Shown here: piece by piece, positions 43,092 through 52,017 of the stretch
How positions within the stretch are numbered: position 1 is the stretch's first letter
Layout: each line of letters starts with the position of its first letter
Source: Arthrobacter hankyongi
GTDB lineage: Bacteria > Actinomycetota > Actinomycetes > Actinomycetales > Micrococcaceae
Direction of reading: 5' to 3'
NCBI RefSeq assembly: GCF_022012395.1
Contig: NZ_JAKLTQ010000010.1
Span: 62,001 to 126,000, forward strand
DNA: 64,000 nucleotides
Position numbers and translations under genes: made by a program
The notes under the pieces: model-generated
What the model was told of the DNA's origin: nothing
The model's input: the letters and a program-made list of their open reading frames with translations, nothing else
The model's database searches: none

Positions 43092-44660
43092 ATGGACAAC
43101 CTCATCGAGACCGACGTACTGGTGGTCGGGGCCGGGCCCGTCGGCCTGGCCGCGGCCTGCCTGCTGGCCGACCAGGGCGTGCGCGTCACCGTGGTCGAGA
43201 AGCGCGCCGGCACCTCCGACGAACCGCGCGCGATCAGCATCACCGACGAATCGCTGCGGATCCTGGCCCAGATCGGCATCCTGGAGGAGTTCCTCCAGGA
43301 CGTGCTGCCGGACACCGGCGCCCGCTACTACGGGCGCCGCGGCCAGCTGCTGGCCCAGGTCCGCCCCGGCGGCCGGCGGCTGGGCCAGCCCGGCAAGTCC
43401 CAGTTCGACCAGCCGGTCCTCGAAGCCCTGCTGCTGGCAGCGGCCCGGGAACGGGACCTGATCGACCTCCGCTTCAACACCGAGGCCTTCGGCATCAGCG
43501 ACGCACCCGAGCACGCGGACACCGTGGTCATCGACGCAGCCGGCCGGCACACGGTCCGCGCCCGGTGGGTGATCGCCTGCGACGGCGGGCGCAGCCCGGT
43601 CCGGGCCCAGCTGGGCATCCCGATGGAAGGCTCCACCCAGGTGCAGAAGTGGATCGTGGTGGACATTGTCAACACGCCGGGCGAGCCGGAAAAGTTCGCC
43701 GAGTTCCACTGCAACGCCACCCGCCCGGCGGTCGTGGTGCCCGGGGTCAAGGGCCGGCGCCGCTACGAGTTCATGCTGCTGCCCGGCGAGGACGCCCGCA
43801 CCGTCACCGCCCCGGACTCGATCATCGCCCTGACCGCCCCGTTCCAGAGGATCACCGCCGCCGACATCCGCCGCTCCGCGGTCTACGTGGCCCACCAGCG
43901 GGTGGCACTGAACTACCGGGCCGGGCACGTGCTGCTGGCCGGGGACGCCGCGCACATGATGCCCCCGTTCGCCGGCCAGGCCCTGAACGCCGGGATGCGC
44001 GACGTGGCCAACCTGGCCTGGAAAATCGCCGCCAACGTCAATGGCACCGGCACCGAGGCCCTGGTGGACACCTACCAGGCCGAACGGCGCCCGCACGCGG
44101 TGGACATGGTGCGCCTGTCCCAGCGCATCGGCACCGTCGTCATGGGCACCAACCCGACCCTGACCGCCCTGCGCGACACCGCGGTCACCGCCCTGGGCAT
44201 CATGCCCGCGGCCAAGAACTGGCTCACCGCCATGAAATTCCTCAAACAGCCCCACTACACCCACGGCTGCGTGCTCAAACCTGCAGCCAGTGTCCCTGCG
44301 GCTGCCGCCGGCCTCGTCGGCGCTTCGCTGCCGCAGCCGAACGTCCGGACCGGCGACGGCGGTGTCCTGCCGCTGGACCGGATCCTGGGCGCGGGTTGGG
44401 CGATGCTACGGTTCCAGGCAGGGGGACGGTTGAGCATCGTTCCCTTCGGCTCCGCCCCCGATTCCGGCGGCCAGGTCCACGTGACGGACGCCGACGGAGC
44501 CTTCGCGGCGATCCCGCCAGGCAGCTCCCTGGTGGTACGTCCGGACCGATACGTCGCCGCCGCGGCGGACACCACGGACGAGCACGCTGTGCTGGCCCGG
44601 TTGGGGACGCTGCTGCCCGACCTTCCGCGGCAGGCGGCCGCCCAGCTCGTGGGGGCCTGA
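43092..44660 (+). CDS. FAD-dependent aromatic hydroxylase (MhpA/PheA-like)
   Basis: 522 residues; AAGGA stands seven bases before ATG 43092. The FAD site is GAGPVGLAAA (about 14-23), the middle motif is CDGGRSPVR, and the second FAD site is LAGDAAHMMPPFAGQALNAGMRDVANLAWKIA. The C-terminal domain is a thioredoxin-like fold of the phenol hydroxylase/MhpA class. It hydroxylates an aromatic ring using NAD(P)H and O2, giving a catechol-type substrate for the dioxygenase at 45695. Start and stop are 33 and 3 bp from the flanking genes. The exact aromatic substrate (for example phenylpropionate- or resorcinol-like) is not readable. Confidence 0.92.
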   Translation: MDNLIETDVLVVGAGPVGLAAACLLADQGVRVTVVEKRAGTSDEPRAISITDESLRILAQIGILEEFLQDVLPDTGARYYGRRGQLLAQVRPGGRRLGQPGKSQFDQPVLEALLLAAARERDLIDLRFNTEAFGISDAPEHADTVVIDAAGRHTVRARWVIACDGGRSPVRAQLGIPMEGSTQVQKWIVVDIVNTPGEPEKFAEFHCNATRPAVVVPGVKGRRRYEFMLLPGEDARTVTAPDSIIALTAPFQRITAADIRRSAVYVAHQRVALNYRAGHVLLAGDAAHMMPPFAGQALNAGMRDVANLAWKIAANVNGTGTEALVDTYQAERRPHAVDMVRLSQRIGTVVMGTNPTLTALRDTAVTALGIMPAAKNWLTAMKFLKQPHYTHGCVLKPAASVPAAAAGLVGASLPQPNVRTGDGGVLPLDRILGAGWAMLRFQAGGRLSIVPFGSAPDSGGQVHVTDADGAFAAIPPGSSLVVRPDRYVAAAADTTDEHAVLARLGTLLPDLPRQAAAQLVGA

Positions 44661-44662
44661 GC

Positions 44663-45637
44663 ATGCGCGCCGTACGCTTCCGCCACGCCGGCGGCCCGGA
44701 GACCCTGGCCGTTGAAGAACTACCCGATCCCGTCGCCGGACCCGGTGAAGTGCTCATCGACGTCACGGCGGCCGGACTGAACCGTGCCGACGCCCTGCAA
44801 CGCCGGGGACGGTACAACCTCCCGCCCGGTGCCAGCGACATTTTCGGCATGGAGGTCTCCGGGACGGTAGCGCAGCTTGGACCAGGGACCGGCGGCTTCA
44901 CCATCGGTGATAAGGTCGTGGCGCTGTTGGCTTCCGGCGGATACGCGACGAAAGTCGCGGTACCTGCCGGGCAGGTCCTGCCCGCACCGCAGGCCACCGG
45001 CCTTCTCGAAGCCGGGGGGATCCCCGAGGTCGCGGCGACCTTGGTCGCCAACATCTGCATGCTCGGGCAGTTCCGTCCGGGAGAAACCGTCCTTATCCAC
45101 GGCGCGACCGGAGGAATCGGAACCTTCGGCATCCAGTTAATCAAGGCCCTGGGCGGCCGGGTCGCGGTCACCGCCTCCACGCCGGAGAAACTCGACACCG
45201 CGCGGCAGCTGGGCGCGGACATCCTGATCAACTACCGGGAGCAGGACTTCGGGGAAATCCTGGAGGCCGCCGGGGGAGCCGACATCGTCCTGGACACGGT
45301 GGCGGGCCCCTACCTGCCGGCCAACCTCCGGGCACTGGCACCGTTCGGACGGATCATCACCATCGGCCGGCAGGGCGGAGCCGAAGGCACACTGGACTTT
45401 GCCGCCCTCATGAAGAAGAAGGCCACGATCACGGGCACGCTGCTCCGCGACCGGCCAGCCGGGCAGAAGGCGGAGATCATGCACGAAACGCACACCACCG
45501 TCTGGCCGCTGCTCGAAGCCGGGGCCATCAGAACACCCACCGACCGGGTCTTCGGGCTCTCCGACGTGGCCGCGGCCCACGAGTACTTCGAGGCCGGGGG
45601 ACACATCGGCAAGATCCTGCTCGACTGCCGGACCTGA
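44663..45637 (+). CDS. Quinone oxidoreductase-like MDR family protein
   Basis: 324 residues. GHES/GroES-like N-terminal domain (AGLNRADALQRRGRYNLPPGASDIFGMEVSG) and a Rossmann domain with HGATGGIGTFGIQLIKALGG. The zinc-binding residues of true alcohol dehydrogenases are absent, as in the QOR/PIG3 group. It reduces quinones or unsaturated carbonyls with NADPH. It begins two bases after the hydroxylase stop and precedes the dioxygenase by 57 bp. It may remove quinones formed by autooxidation of the catechol intermediates. Confidence 0.9.
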   Translation: MRAVRFRHAGGPETLAVEELPDPVAGPGEVLIDVTAAGLNRADALQRRGRYNLPPGASDIFGMEVSGTVAQLGPGTGGFTIGDKVVALLASGGYATKVAVPAGQVLPAPQATGLLEAGGIPEVAATLVANICMLGQFRPGETVLIHGATGGIGTFGIQLIKALGGRVAVTASTPEKLDTARQLGADILINYREQDFGEILEAAGGADIVLDTVAGPYLPANLRALAPFGRIITIGRQGGAEGTLDFAALMKKKATITGTLLRDRPAGQKAEIMHETHTTVWPLLEAGAIRTPTDRVFGLSDVAAAHEYFEAGGHIGKILLDCRT

Positions 45638-45694
45638 CCCGCCATCCACCACAACACCCGCTAAACAGCACACGACGACGAACAGGAGACTCCC

Positions 45695-46585
45695 ATGTCT
45701 TGGGGACTGATCAGCGAAATGGGCCATGTCGGCCTCCAGACCACCAACCTCCAGGGCTCGGTGTTCGACGCCACCCAAATCCTGGGCCTGCGCGAAACAG
45801 AACGCACCGACGGAACGGTCTACCTGTCCGCCGGCGACGTGCACCACGAACTGGTGTACGTGGAATCGGACATCGACGGCGTCGACAGCTTCGGCCTCGT
45901 GGCCCGGGACGGCGATGCCCTGCGGGAAATCCGCAGGCGCGTCGACGCCGAAGGATTCCACATCGTCAGCAACACCCCGCGCGGGGCCGGAATCCAGGAC
46001 GGATTCTCCTTTGTCGGCCCCGAGGACTTCGTCTTCGAAATCTACATTGGCATGCAGACCGACACCGCCGCACTGAAGTCCTTCGGCCCGGACCGCTACG
46101 GCCACATCAACATCCACCCCCGCGACGTGACCGGGATGATGAAGTTCCTCCACCGGGTGCTGGACTTCCGGCTCTCGGACGTGATCGGGGACGACTTCGC
46201 CTACTTCATGCGCTGCAACCCTGACCACCACGGCATCGCCCTGGTCAAGGGCCGAGGCACGCTGCACCACCACGCCTGGCAGGCCCAGTCCATCGCGGAC
46301 CTGGGCAAGCTCGGCGACCGACTGCACAAGCTGGGGCGCGACCTGATCTGGGGCCCGGTACGCCACGGGGCCGGCCACAACATCGCCGCCTACTACGTCG
46401 AGACCTCCGGCGCGGTCGTTGAGCTCTACACCGACCTGGAGCAGATCTACGACGACAACCGCGACCCGGTCATCTGGGGTGCCGACGAGAACTGGTGGAA
46501 CATGTGGAGCTCCTACCGCCCCGAGGAATTCCGCCAGCACGGCATCGCCCCCGTGGTGCGCCGGCCGCAAAACCTGCTCCGCTGA
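45695..46585 (+). CDS. Type I extradiol dioxygenase (VOC family)
   Basis: 296 residues, the two-domain VOC fold of BphC/XylE enzymes. Likely iron ligands are H137 (GHINIH), H192 or H193 (LHHHAW) and E243 (VVELYTD), with H224/H228 and Y234/Y245 nearby. It cleaves a catechol-type ring beside the hydroxyls using Fe(II) and O2. GGAG precedes the ATG. A strong terminator follows directly, so it is the last gene of the operon starting at 42204. Together with the hydroxylase and the FAH protein it forms a classic meta-cleavage path. Confidence 0.92.
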   Translation: MSWGLISEMGHVGLQTTNLQGSVFDATQILGLRETERTDGTVYLSAGDVHHELVYVESDIDGVDSFGLVARDGDALREIRRRVDAEGFHIVSNTPRGAGIQDGFSFVGPEDFVFEIYIGMQTDTAALKSFGPDRYGHINIHPRDVTGMMKFLHRVLDFRLSDVIGDDFAYFMRCNPDHHGIALVKGRGTLHHHAWQAQSIADLGKLGDRLHKLGRDLIWGPVRHGAGHNIAAYYVETSGAVVELYTDLEQIYDDNRDPVIWGADENWWNMWSSYRPEEFRQHGIAPVVRRPQNLLR

Positions 46586-46587
46586 TT

Positions 46588-46635
46588 CCTGAAGGTGTTG
46601 CCTGCCGGCTGTCCGCCGGCAGCAACACCTTCAGG
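46588..46635 (+). terminator. Strong terminator after the dioxygenase gene
   Basis: A 21-bp stem: CCTGAAGGTGTTGC..GCCGGC (46588-46609, one bulged C) pairs with GCCGGC..AACACCTTCAGG (46615-46635), with a 5-nt loop, starting 3 nt after the stop. No long T-run, but the stem is very stable. Confidence 0.8.
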
Positions 46636-46750
46636 AAGGCACCGCGGAATCCCGCCAAGGAAAACTTTTACGGCCCCGAGGACTGAATCCGCCAAGCTGT
46701 CGTCCCAGGCTGCACCGGCGGTGACGGATGACCGCCCGCCCGGCCGGCGA

Positions 46751-47497
46751 CTAGTAAGCCCCCCGGACTGTCCGGCCCGCAGCTGCCCTCCGGGGCTCGG
46801 GCCTTTCAGCCTCGGGCAGGAGTCCGGCGTCAAGAATCAGTTTCACCGAGGCCTCGTAGTGCCTGCGGAGCAAGCCCACGGCGCGGTCCGCATCCTTGGC
46901 CACCACGGCCTGGACAATCCCGTCGTGCTCGTCAGCCAGGTTGCGGGTAACCGTATCGGCCGATTCCCTCGACCAGAGCCTGTAGAGCGATGTGGCGTCC
47001 TCCAAGGCATCGGCAAGATCGGTCAGGATGGTTACGCCGCAGGCCGAAATCAGGGTCCGGTGAAAATCCTTAGCCCCTTCCAGCCAGGCATCCGATATGC
47101 CACGGTGGTCGCCCGCACCCCACCGCGGGGTCTGCTGCAGCCGGTGGTGTGCGGCGACAACGTCGGATTCCCACATCAGATCGCCGCGTTCGAAAGACAT
47201 GCGCAGCGCAAGGTCCTCGCAATGACAGCGCACCCTGTTCAGGTCCGCCAGGTTCCCGATCGAGAGGTAGGGGACCGAAAAACCATGATTGGCCTCGTTG
47301 GCCACCAGATACTTGCTCGACATCTGCATGAGGGACTCCCGTACGACAGTGGTGCTGGTGTCGTACTTTTTCGCCAAGGGGACCAACGGCAGCCGTTCCC
47401 CGGGCTTCCAGATGCCCACCAGAATGTCGTGGCGGATCGCTGCAATGGCCTGCGAAACCCGGGATTCGTCATTGTGATGGGGCATAGCAGTGAGCAT
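46751..47497 (-). CDS. GntR-family regulator, FadR/FCD type (copy 2)
   Basis: 248 residues from ATG 47497; ATG 47485 is also possible and no clear site decides. HTH at about 15-80 (IAAIRHDILVGIWKPGERLPLVPLAKKYDTSTTVVRESLMQM), FCD domain following, with AHHRL, AKDFHRTLISACG and DEHDGIVQAVV as likely metal-site helices. Clearly paralogous to the GntR at 41310. It is divergent from the SDR/MHS-permease locus, whose promoter region has a CGTT-GT-AACG palindrome. The Arg-rich C-terminal tail (RPEPRRAAAGRTVRG) is unusual. Confidence 0.88.
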   Translation of the reverse strand: MLTAMPHHNDESRVSQAIAAIRHDILVGIWKPGERLPLVPLAKKYDTSTTVVRESLMQMSSKYLVANEANHGFSVPYLSIGNLADLNRVRCHCEDLALRMSFERGDLMWESDVVAAHHRLQQTPRWGAGDHRGISDAWLEGAKDFHRTLISACGVTILTDLADALEDATSLYRLWSRESADTVTRNLADEHDGIVQAVVAKDADRAVGLLRRHYEASVKLILDAGLLPEAERPEPRRAAAGRTVRGAY

Positions 47498-47523
47498 ACC
47501 GCTCAAAACATTGTATTGTTTCG

Positions 47524-47552
47524 TTGACGTTGTAACGTTTGTCGTTTATTGT
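47524..47552 (+). promoter_or_regulatory. Promoter of the SDR gene, with palindrome
   Basis: TTGACG (47524-47529) and TATTGT (47547-47552), 17 bp apart, form a near-consensus promoter. CGTTGTAACG (47528-47537) is a short palindrome within the spacer and is a candidate operator for the GntR protein. Confidence 0.6.
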
Positions 47553-47690
47553 GTTGAACATGTCACAAAGCAATGACGCGTACAGGCTGCGATGGATGGA
47601 CGGGGTTTCTCCCGCGCAAAACCTCTCCCGGCCGGCGGTCTCTACTGAAGCCAATCCATTTGCCTCCACCCGTGGAATCGGGGCAGGGAA

Positions 47691-48461
47691 ATGAGCCGGC
47701 GTTTGGAAGGGCGGACCATTATCGTGACCGGGGCCGGCTCCGGTATTGGGGCCTGTTTCGCCGCAGGATTCGCGGCCGAAGGGGCTTCGGTTGGAGTCCT
47801 GGACCGGGACCTTGAACCAGCACAACAGGTCGCCTCCGACATAGCTGAAGCTGGCGGCTCCTGCATCGCGGTGCCGGCTGACGTGACCGACCAATTGGCG
47901 GTCAGGGATGCGTTTTCGACAGTGCGCGATTCCTTCGGCCGGTTGGATGCCGTGTTCAATAACGCCGGAATCACGTTCAACAGCCCGTTCTTGGAAACCA
48001 GCGCCGAGGATTTCCGCAGGCTGCACGAAGTGAACGTGCTGGGAGTCGTCATCGGCATGCAGGAGGCGGCCCGGATATTCATGCAGGACGGGCGGAGCGG
48101 CAAGATCGTCAATACGTGCTCTGTTGCTTCCCGTCGGGCAAATGCGAACTTCGCAGCGTACGCTGCCTCCAAGTTCGCCGTCCACGCGCTCGTCCAATCA
48201 GGGGCGCGGTCCTTGGCAGAACATCGCATCACGGTCAATGGATTCGCTCCCGGCATCGTGGATACCGCCTTGTGGGACGCCCAGGCATCCACCCGGGCCG
48301 CACGTAGTGCGCTGTTTGACAAGTACGGCGAAACCATCCCCATAGGCCGCACCGCGGTGCCGGCCGATCTCTTGCCCACCGGGATTTACCTCGCCGGCAA
48401 TGATTCCGACTACATGACCGGGCAGGTCGTCATGATCGACGGCGGGATCGAGATGGTCTAA
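47691..48461 (+). CDS. Short-chain dehydrogenase/reductase
   Basis: 256 residues. The cofactor motif TGAGSGIG (13-20), NNAG (90-93) and the catalytic S144, Y157, K161 (YAASK) are all present. The Asp after the second strand (VLDRD) suggests NAD rather than NADP. Such enzymes oxidise or reduce alcohols, dihydrodiols or steroid-type ketones. It is divergent from the second GntR and about 345 bp ahead of the MHS permease gene. The ribosome-binding site is weak (CAGGGAA). Confidence 0.9.
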   Translation: MSRRLEGRTIIVTGAGSGIGACFAAGFAAEGASVGVLDRDLEPAQQVASDIAEAGGSCIAVPADVTDQLAVRDAFSTVRDSFGRLDAVFNNAGITFNSPFLETSAEDFRRLHEVNVLGVVIGMQEAARIFMQDGRSGKIVNTCSVASRRANANFAAYAASKFAVHALVQSGARSLAEHRITVNGFAPGIVDTALWDAQASTRAARSALFDKYGETIPIGRTAVPADLLPTGIYLAGNDSDYMTGQVVMIDGGIEMV

Positions 48462-48805
48462 CTCCCACGCAGCCCCGCTCCCATTCCCGCCGGCAGATTT
48501 CGAAGGGTTCCATCGGCAATCTCCGTACTGCAGACAGCCGCAGAGCGGCAATAAGTCCCAAAGGTAAACGCCCATGAACCGGAACTTATCAGCGAGACGG
48601 AACACCGCAGAGGCCGCGGGTCTGGGAACGCTGTCAATCATCGCCGAGCGGAAAAGGCGTAGGTGCGGCCAATTGCCGCTGGCCGCCGCAACCAAACTAC
48701 GAAGCCGATTTGGGACCAGTGGCTGGTCACAAATCAGAGCCCCTCGTCCCTTCCCTCCTACACCGGCTTCCAACGCCAACCTCATCACGTCACGAAGGAG
48801 TGATC
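48462..48805. other. Gap between SDR and permease genes
   Basis: About 340 bp without a convincing gene. It ends in the strong site GAAGGAGTGATC of the permease. No hairpin stands out. Confidence 0.45.
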
Positions 48806-50146
48806 ATGGCTAGAACAAGTGAAGCACTAACCACACAGGCCGTATCATCGGCCTCACCGCGGAGCAAGGCCCGCCGCACCGCACTCGGCAGCCTCGTCGG
48901 CACCACGATCGAGTATTACGATTTCATGCTTTACGGGCTGACCGCGGCGCTCGTTTTCCCGAAAGTCTTCTTCCCGGCCCAAACCCCCCTGGTCGCGGCA
49001 CTGCTGGCCTTTGCGACCTTCGGCATCGGGTTTCTGGCCCGCCCGCTGGGAGGCATCGTCTTCGGCCACTTCGGGGACAGAGTAGGGCGAAAGAAGATGC
49101 TCGTCATCACCCTGATCGGCATGGGATCCTGCACTTTCCTGATGGGCCTGCTGCCCGGGTACAGCCTGCTCGGCGAGACGGCAGTCGTGCTGCTGGTCGT
49201 CCTGCGCTTCATCCAGGGATTCATGGTCGGCGGCGAATGGGGCGGGGCTACGCTGATGAGCGTCGAGCACGCACCGCCCGGCCGCAAGGGGCTGTATGGA
49301 ACATTCGCGCAGATGGGCGCACCGTCCGGAGTGACCCTCGCGGCAGTGGTGTTCATGGCCACGTCATCCCTGCCCGATGCAGACTACTTCTCGTGGGGCT
49401 GGCGGGTGCCGTTCCTGCTTAGCATCCTGCTGGTAGGCGTCGGACTCATCGTGCGGACCACACTCGACGAGAGCCCTGAATTCGCTGCCGCAGTCAAGAA
49501 GGAAGCTGTTGTCAAGGTGCCATTCATTGAAGCATGGCGGACTCATTGGAAGCAGATCCTGCTGGTCGCAGGAACCTACCTAAGCCAGGGTGTCATGGCT
49601 TACGTGGCCCTCACCTATCTGGTCAGCTACGGCGCGAACACTGCCCACCTCGACCGCACAATGACGCTGCTGGGCGTCGCGATAGCTTCTGCGATCTGCG
49701 CCGCAGTCCACCCCGTTTTTGGCCTGCTCTCCGACTACATCGGACGCAAGACGGTATATATGATCGGCGCGGTCCTGCTGCTCGTCATGATTGTCCCGGC
49801 CTTCCTGCTCGTCAACACGGGCATGAGCGTGGCCTTCATTATTGCGATCGTCCTCATCCAGGGCATCGCCATGCCGCTCACCTCGGCCGTGACCGGCCCA
49901 TTGTTCACGACGCTCTTCCCGGAACGCATCCGCTACACCGGCAGCTCTGTCGGATACACCATCGCACAGATCGCCGGCCCGGCGTTCGCCCCAATGATTG
50001 CGACGGCTATCTATGGTGCGACCGGCCAGTGGACGAGCGTCGCAGGCTACTTGGCCGTTATCTGCCTGATCTCGATCGTCTGCGTAACCTTGCTCGGAGG
50101 AGCCTGGGGCAAGAAGGAAGCGGAACTGCAACGGCGAAACGGCTGA
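48806..50146 (+). CDS. MFS transporter, MHS family (ShiA/ProP-like)
   Basis: 446 residues from ATG 48806 after GAAGGAG. The opening LGSLVGTTIEYYDFMLYGLTAALVFPKVFF is the typical start of the metabolite:H+ symporter family, which includes ShiA, KgtP, CitA and ProP. The A-loop motif FGHFGDRVGRKKMLV and a second loop GLLSDYIGRKTVYMI lie between twelve hydrophobic helices. It probably imports an organic acid, plausibly an aromatic or dicarboxylic acid used with the SDR. An IS110 element follows in opposite orientation. Confidence 0.92.
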   Translation: MARTSEALTTQAVSSASPRSKARRTALGSLVGTTIEYYDFMLYGLTAALVFPKVFFPAQTPLVAALLAFATFGIGFLARPLGGIVFGHFGDRVGRKKMLVITLIGMGSCTFLMGLLPGYSLLGETAVVLLVVLRFIQGFMVGGEWGGATLMSVEHAPPGRKGLYGTFAQMGAPSGVTLAAVVFMATSSLPDADYFSWGWRVPFLLSILLVGVGLIVRTTLDESPEFAAAVKKEAVVKVPFIEAWRTHWKQILLVAGTYLSQGVMAYVALTYLVSYGANTAHLDRTMTLLGVAIASAICAAVHPVFGLLSDYIGRKTVYMIGAVLLLVMIVPAFLLVNTGMSVAFIIAIVLIQGIAMPLTSAVTGPLFTTLFPERIRYTGSSVGYTIAQIAGPAFAPMIATAIYGATGQWTSVAGYLAVICLISIVCVTLLGGAWGKKEAELQRRNG

Positions 50147-50253
50147 GCCGACTTCCGTCTGCCTAATCCGAAAATGAGGTGACCTGCCGGTTGGTGGGCA
50201 GGGGTGGATGGCCGGCGGGGTGGGTTGGTGTGCCGGTCGGGATGCCTATGGGA

Positions 50254-51522
50254 TTAGGCGGCCGGGGTGAGGGTGACGGCGTAGCCGAGGGCTTCGAGCT
50301 GGCGCACGTGGTTGCGTTTTTTGGTGTCGGGGTCGGTGCTGCGGGTGAAGTGGTCGGGACCGAGGTCGCGGTAGCGGGTTTCGGGATTGGCCAGCAGGTG
50401 CCAGACGATGACGAGGATGGAGCGTCCCACGGCCACGATGGCGCGTTGTTTGCCCCGCCGTCTGGCCAGGCGCCGGGAGCGTTCGCCGAGGAAGGTATTG
50501 GTTTTGCCGGCCCCGGCCGCGGCTTCGCCCAGGGTTCGGGCCAGGTAGCGGTTGCCGTGCCCGGTGGAGCCGTTGCCCTTGTTCCGCCCGGCGGAGGACT
50601 TGATCCCCGGGGAGAACTTCGCCCAGGAGCATAGGTGTCCGGGGCTCGGGAACCGGGACATGTCGGTGCCGACCTCGGCGATGATGGCCGCGGCGGCGAC
50701 CGGCCCGATGCCGGGTATCTCATCCAGGCGTGCCGCCGCTGCCGAGAAAGGGGCCAGCTGGGCCCCGATCCGGTCGCCCACGGCGGCGATGTCGGCGTCG
50801 ATGCCGTCGATCCGGGCCAGCATGCGCCCCAGCAGGAACGCGTGGTGGTCATCGAAGTGCCCGGTGAAGGCTTCCTCCAGGGCACCGATCCTGGTGCGCA
50901 TCCTCGACCTGGCCAGCTGTGCGAGCACCGTCGGGTTCCTCTCCCCGGCGATCAGCGCGGCCATCATCTCCCGTCCGGAGACTCCGAAGATGTCCGAGGC
51001 CACGGATGAGAGCTTGATGCAGGCGTCCTCGAGCAGCTTTTCGACCCGGTTCTTCTCCGCGGTGCGTTCCCCGACCAGGTCGGCCCGGTAGCGGGTCAGG
51101 TCCCGCAGCCGGCGGACCGGGGCCGGCGGGACGAAGCTGGGCCGGAGCATCTGCCGCTCGGCGACCTTGCAGAGCCAGACCGCGTCCAGCACGTCGGTCT
51201 TGGGCCGGCCCGGCAGGTGCTTCACGTCCCGGGCGTTGACCAGCCAGGGCTGCAGCCCGTGGGCCTCCAGCAGGTAGAACACCGGCTTCCAGTAGTCGCT
51301 GGTCGCCTCCATCACCACCCGCTCGATGCCCAGGTCCACCAAATGGTTGGCCAGTTCCGCCAGGGACCGGGTCATCGTCGAGTGCGTGCTCACCTCCTGC
51401 AAACGTCGTCGCGTGTTCCCCGGGCCGGGAATCCGGACGCAGCACACCAGTTCGGCCTTGCCGATATCGATGGCGGCGACCCGGGCGATGAGCCGTTCCT
51501 CATCCTGGGATTCGGCCAGCAT
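50254..51522 (-). mobile_element. IS110-family transposase gene
   Basis: 422 residues. The N-terminal DEDD/RuvC-like domain has AAIDIGKAE (D19), MEATSDYW (E72) and KTDVLDAVWLCK (D110, D113). The C-terminal Tnp domain contains IPGIGPVAAAAIIAEVG and SSAGRNKGNGSTGHGN with the candidate catalytic Ser. This is the IS110 family, which lacks terminal inverted repeats and uses a bridge RNA from the element's noncoding end. The transposase appears intact. Element ends cannot be fixed by eye. Confidence 0.92.
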
Positions 51523-51720
51523 GGTCCTGTCCCTCTCCTCACTGCCTGCATCATGGGTTTACGGCGTGGCCGCCCCAGGGGGCCGGAGGGGAAAACGGAA
51601 TCTAATCCGCGTGCTCGGCAACGGGTGCCGCAACAATGAAGGGCCCGCAGGCGGCTCCCGGCGCCCGGCTAGATGACGGCCTCAGGAAGACCATAGGTGG
51701 ACGGCGTCGGCAGGCGGCCA
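51523..51720 (-). ncRNA. Possible bridge-RNA region of the IS110 element
   Basis: IS110-group elements carry the bridge RNA upstream of the transposase. This 200-bp stretch upstream of the transposase start has no gene and contains a GC-rich imperfect hairpin (GGCCGCCCC / GGGGGCCGG at about 51569-51587). The call rests mostly on position. Confidence 0.35.
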
Positions 51721-51833
51721 CAGGCACATTTTCAACCCGGAACGGGCGTCCGACAAGGACAAATAGGCTAGATGTAAAGACCACCGGACTGGTACCGCAC
51801 AGGGTCCTCCGGGATGAACGAACGATTTACGGT

Positions 51834-51862
51834 GTGCCCCCGACGTTTACGCGTCGGGGCAC
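51834..51862. terminator. GC-rich hairpin between the two insertion sequences
   Basis: GTGCCCCCGACG (51834-51845) pairs with CGTCGGGGCAC (51852-51862), one base bulged. A second 8-bp hairpin, CCGGTGGG/CCCACCGG, lies at 51959-51978. No T-runs. The 51523-52017 interval otherwise holds no credible gene. Confidence 0.4.
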
Positions 51863-52017
51863 GCCAATGTCCGGCATCAAACGGGTGCGTCGACCGCTTG
51901 TCACGCCTTCACCGGAGTTCACGATGCCTCGTGCCATCCGTGGACCACGGCCCTGAGGCCGGTGGGAACGCCCACCGGGGCCGAACCCGGCGCTGACTGG
52001 GCACAACTACCGCTGGC

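Noticed and set aside
42078-44264. A 728-codon minus-strand frame
   Set aside because: Antisense to the FAH and FAD hydroxylase genes, which have clear motifs.
43565-45637. A 690-codon frame ending with the quinone reductase
   Set aside because: The first 366 codons overlap the hydroxylase in another frame; only the part from 44663 is real.
51636-51956. A 106-codon plus-strand frame between the insertion sequences
   Set aside because: Arg/Pro/Thr-rich, no start signals, and it overlaps hairpins in IS noncoding sequence.
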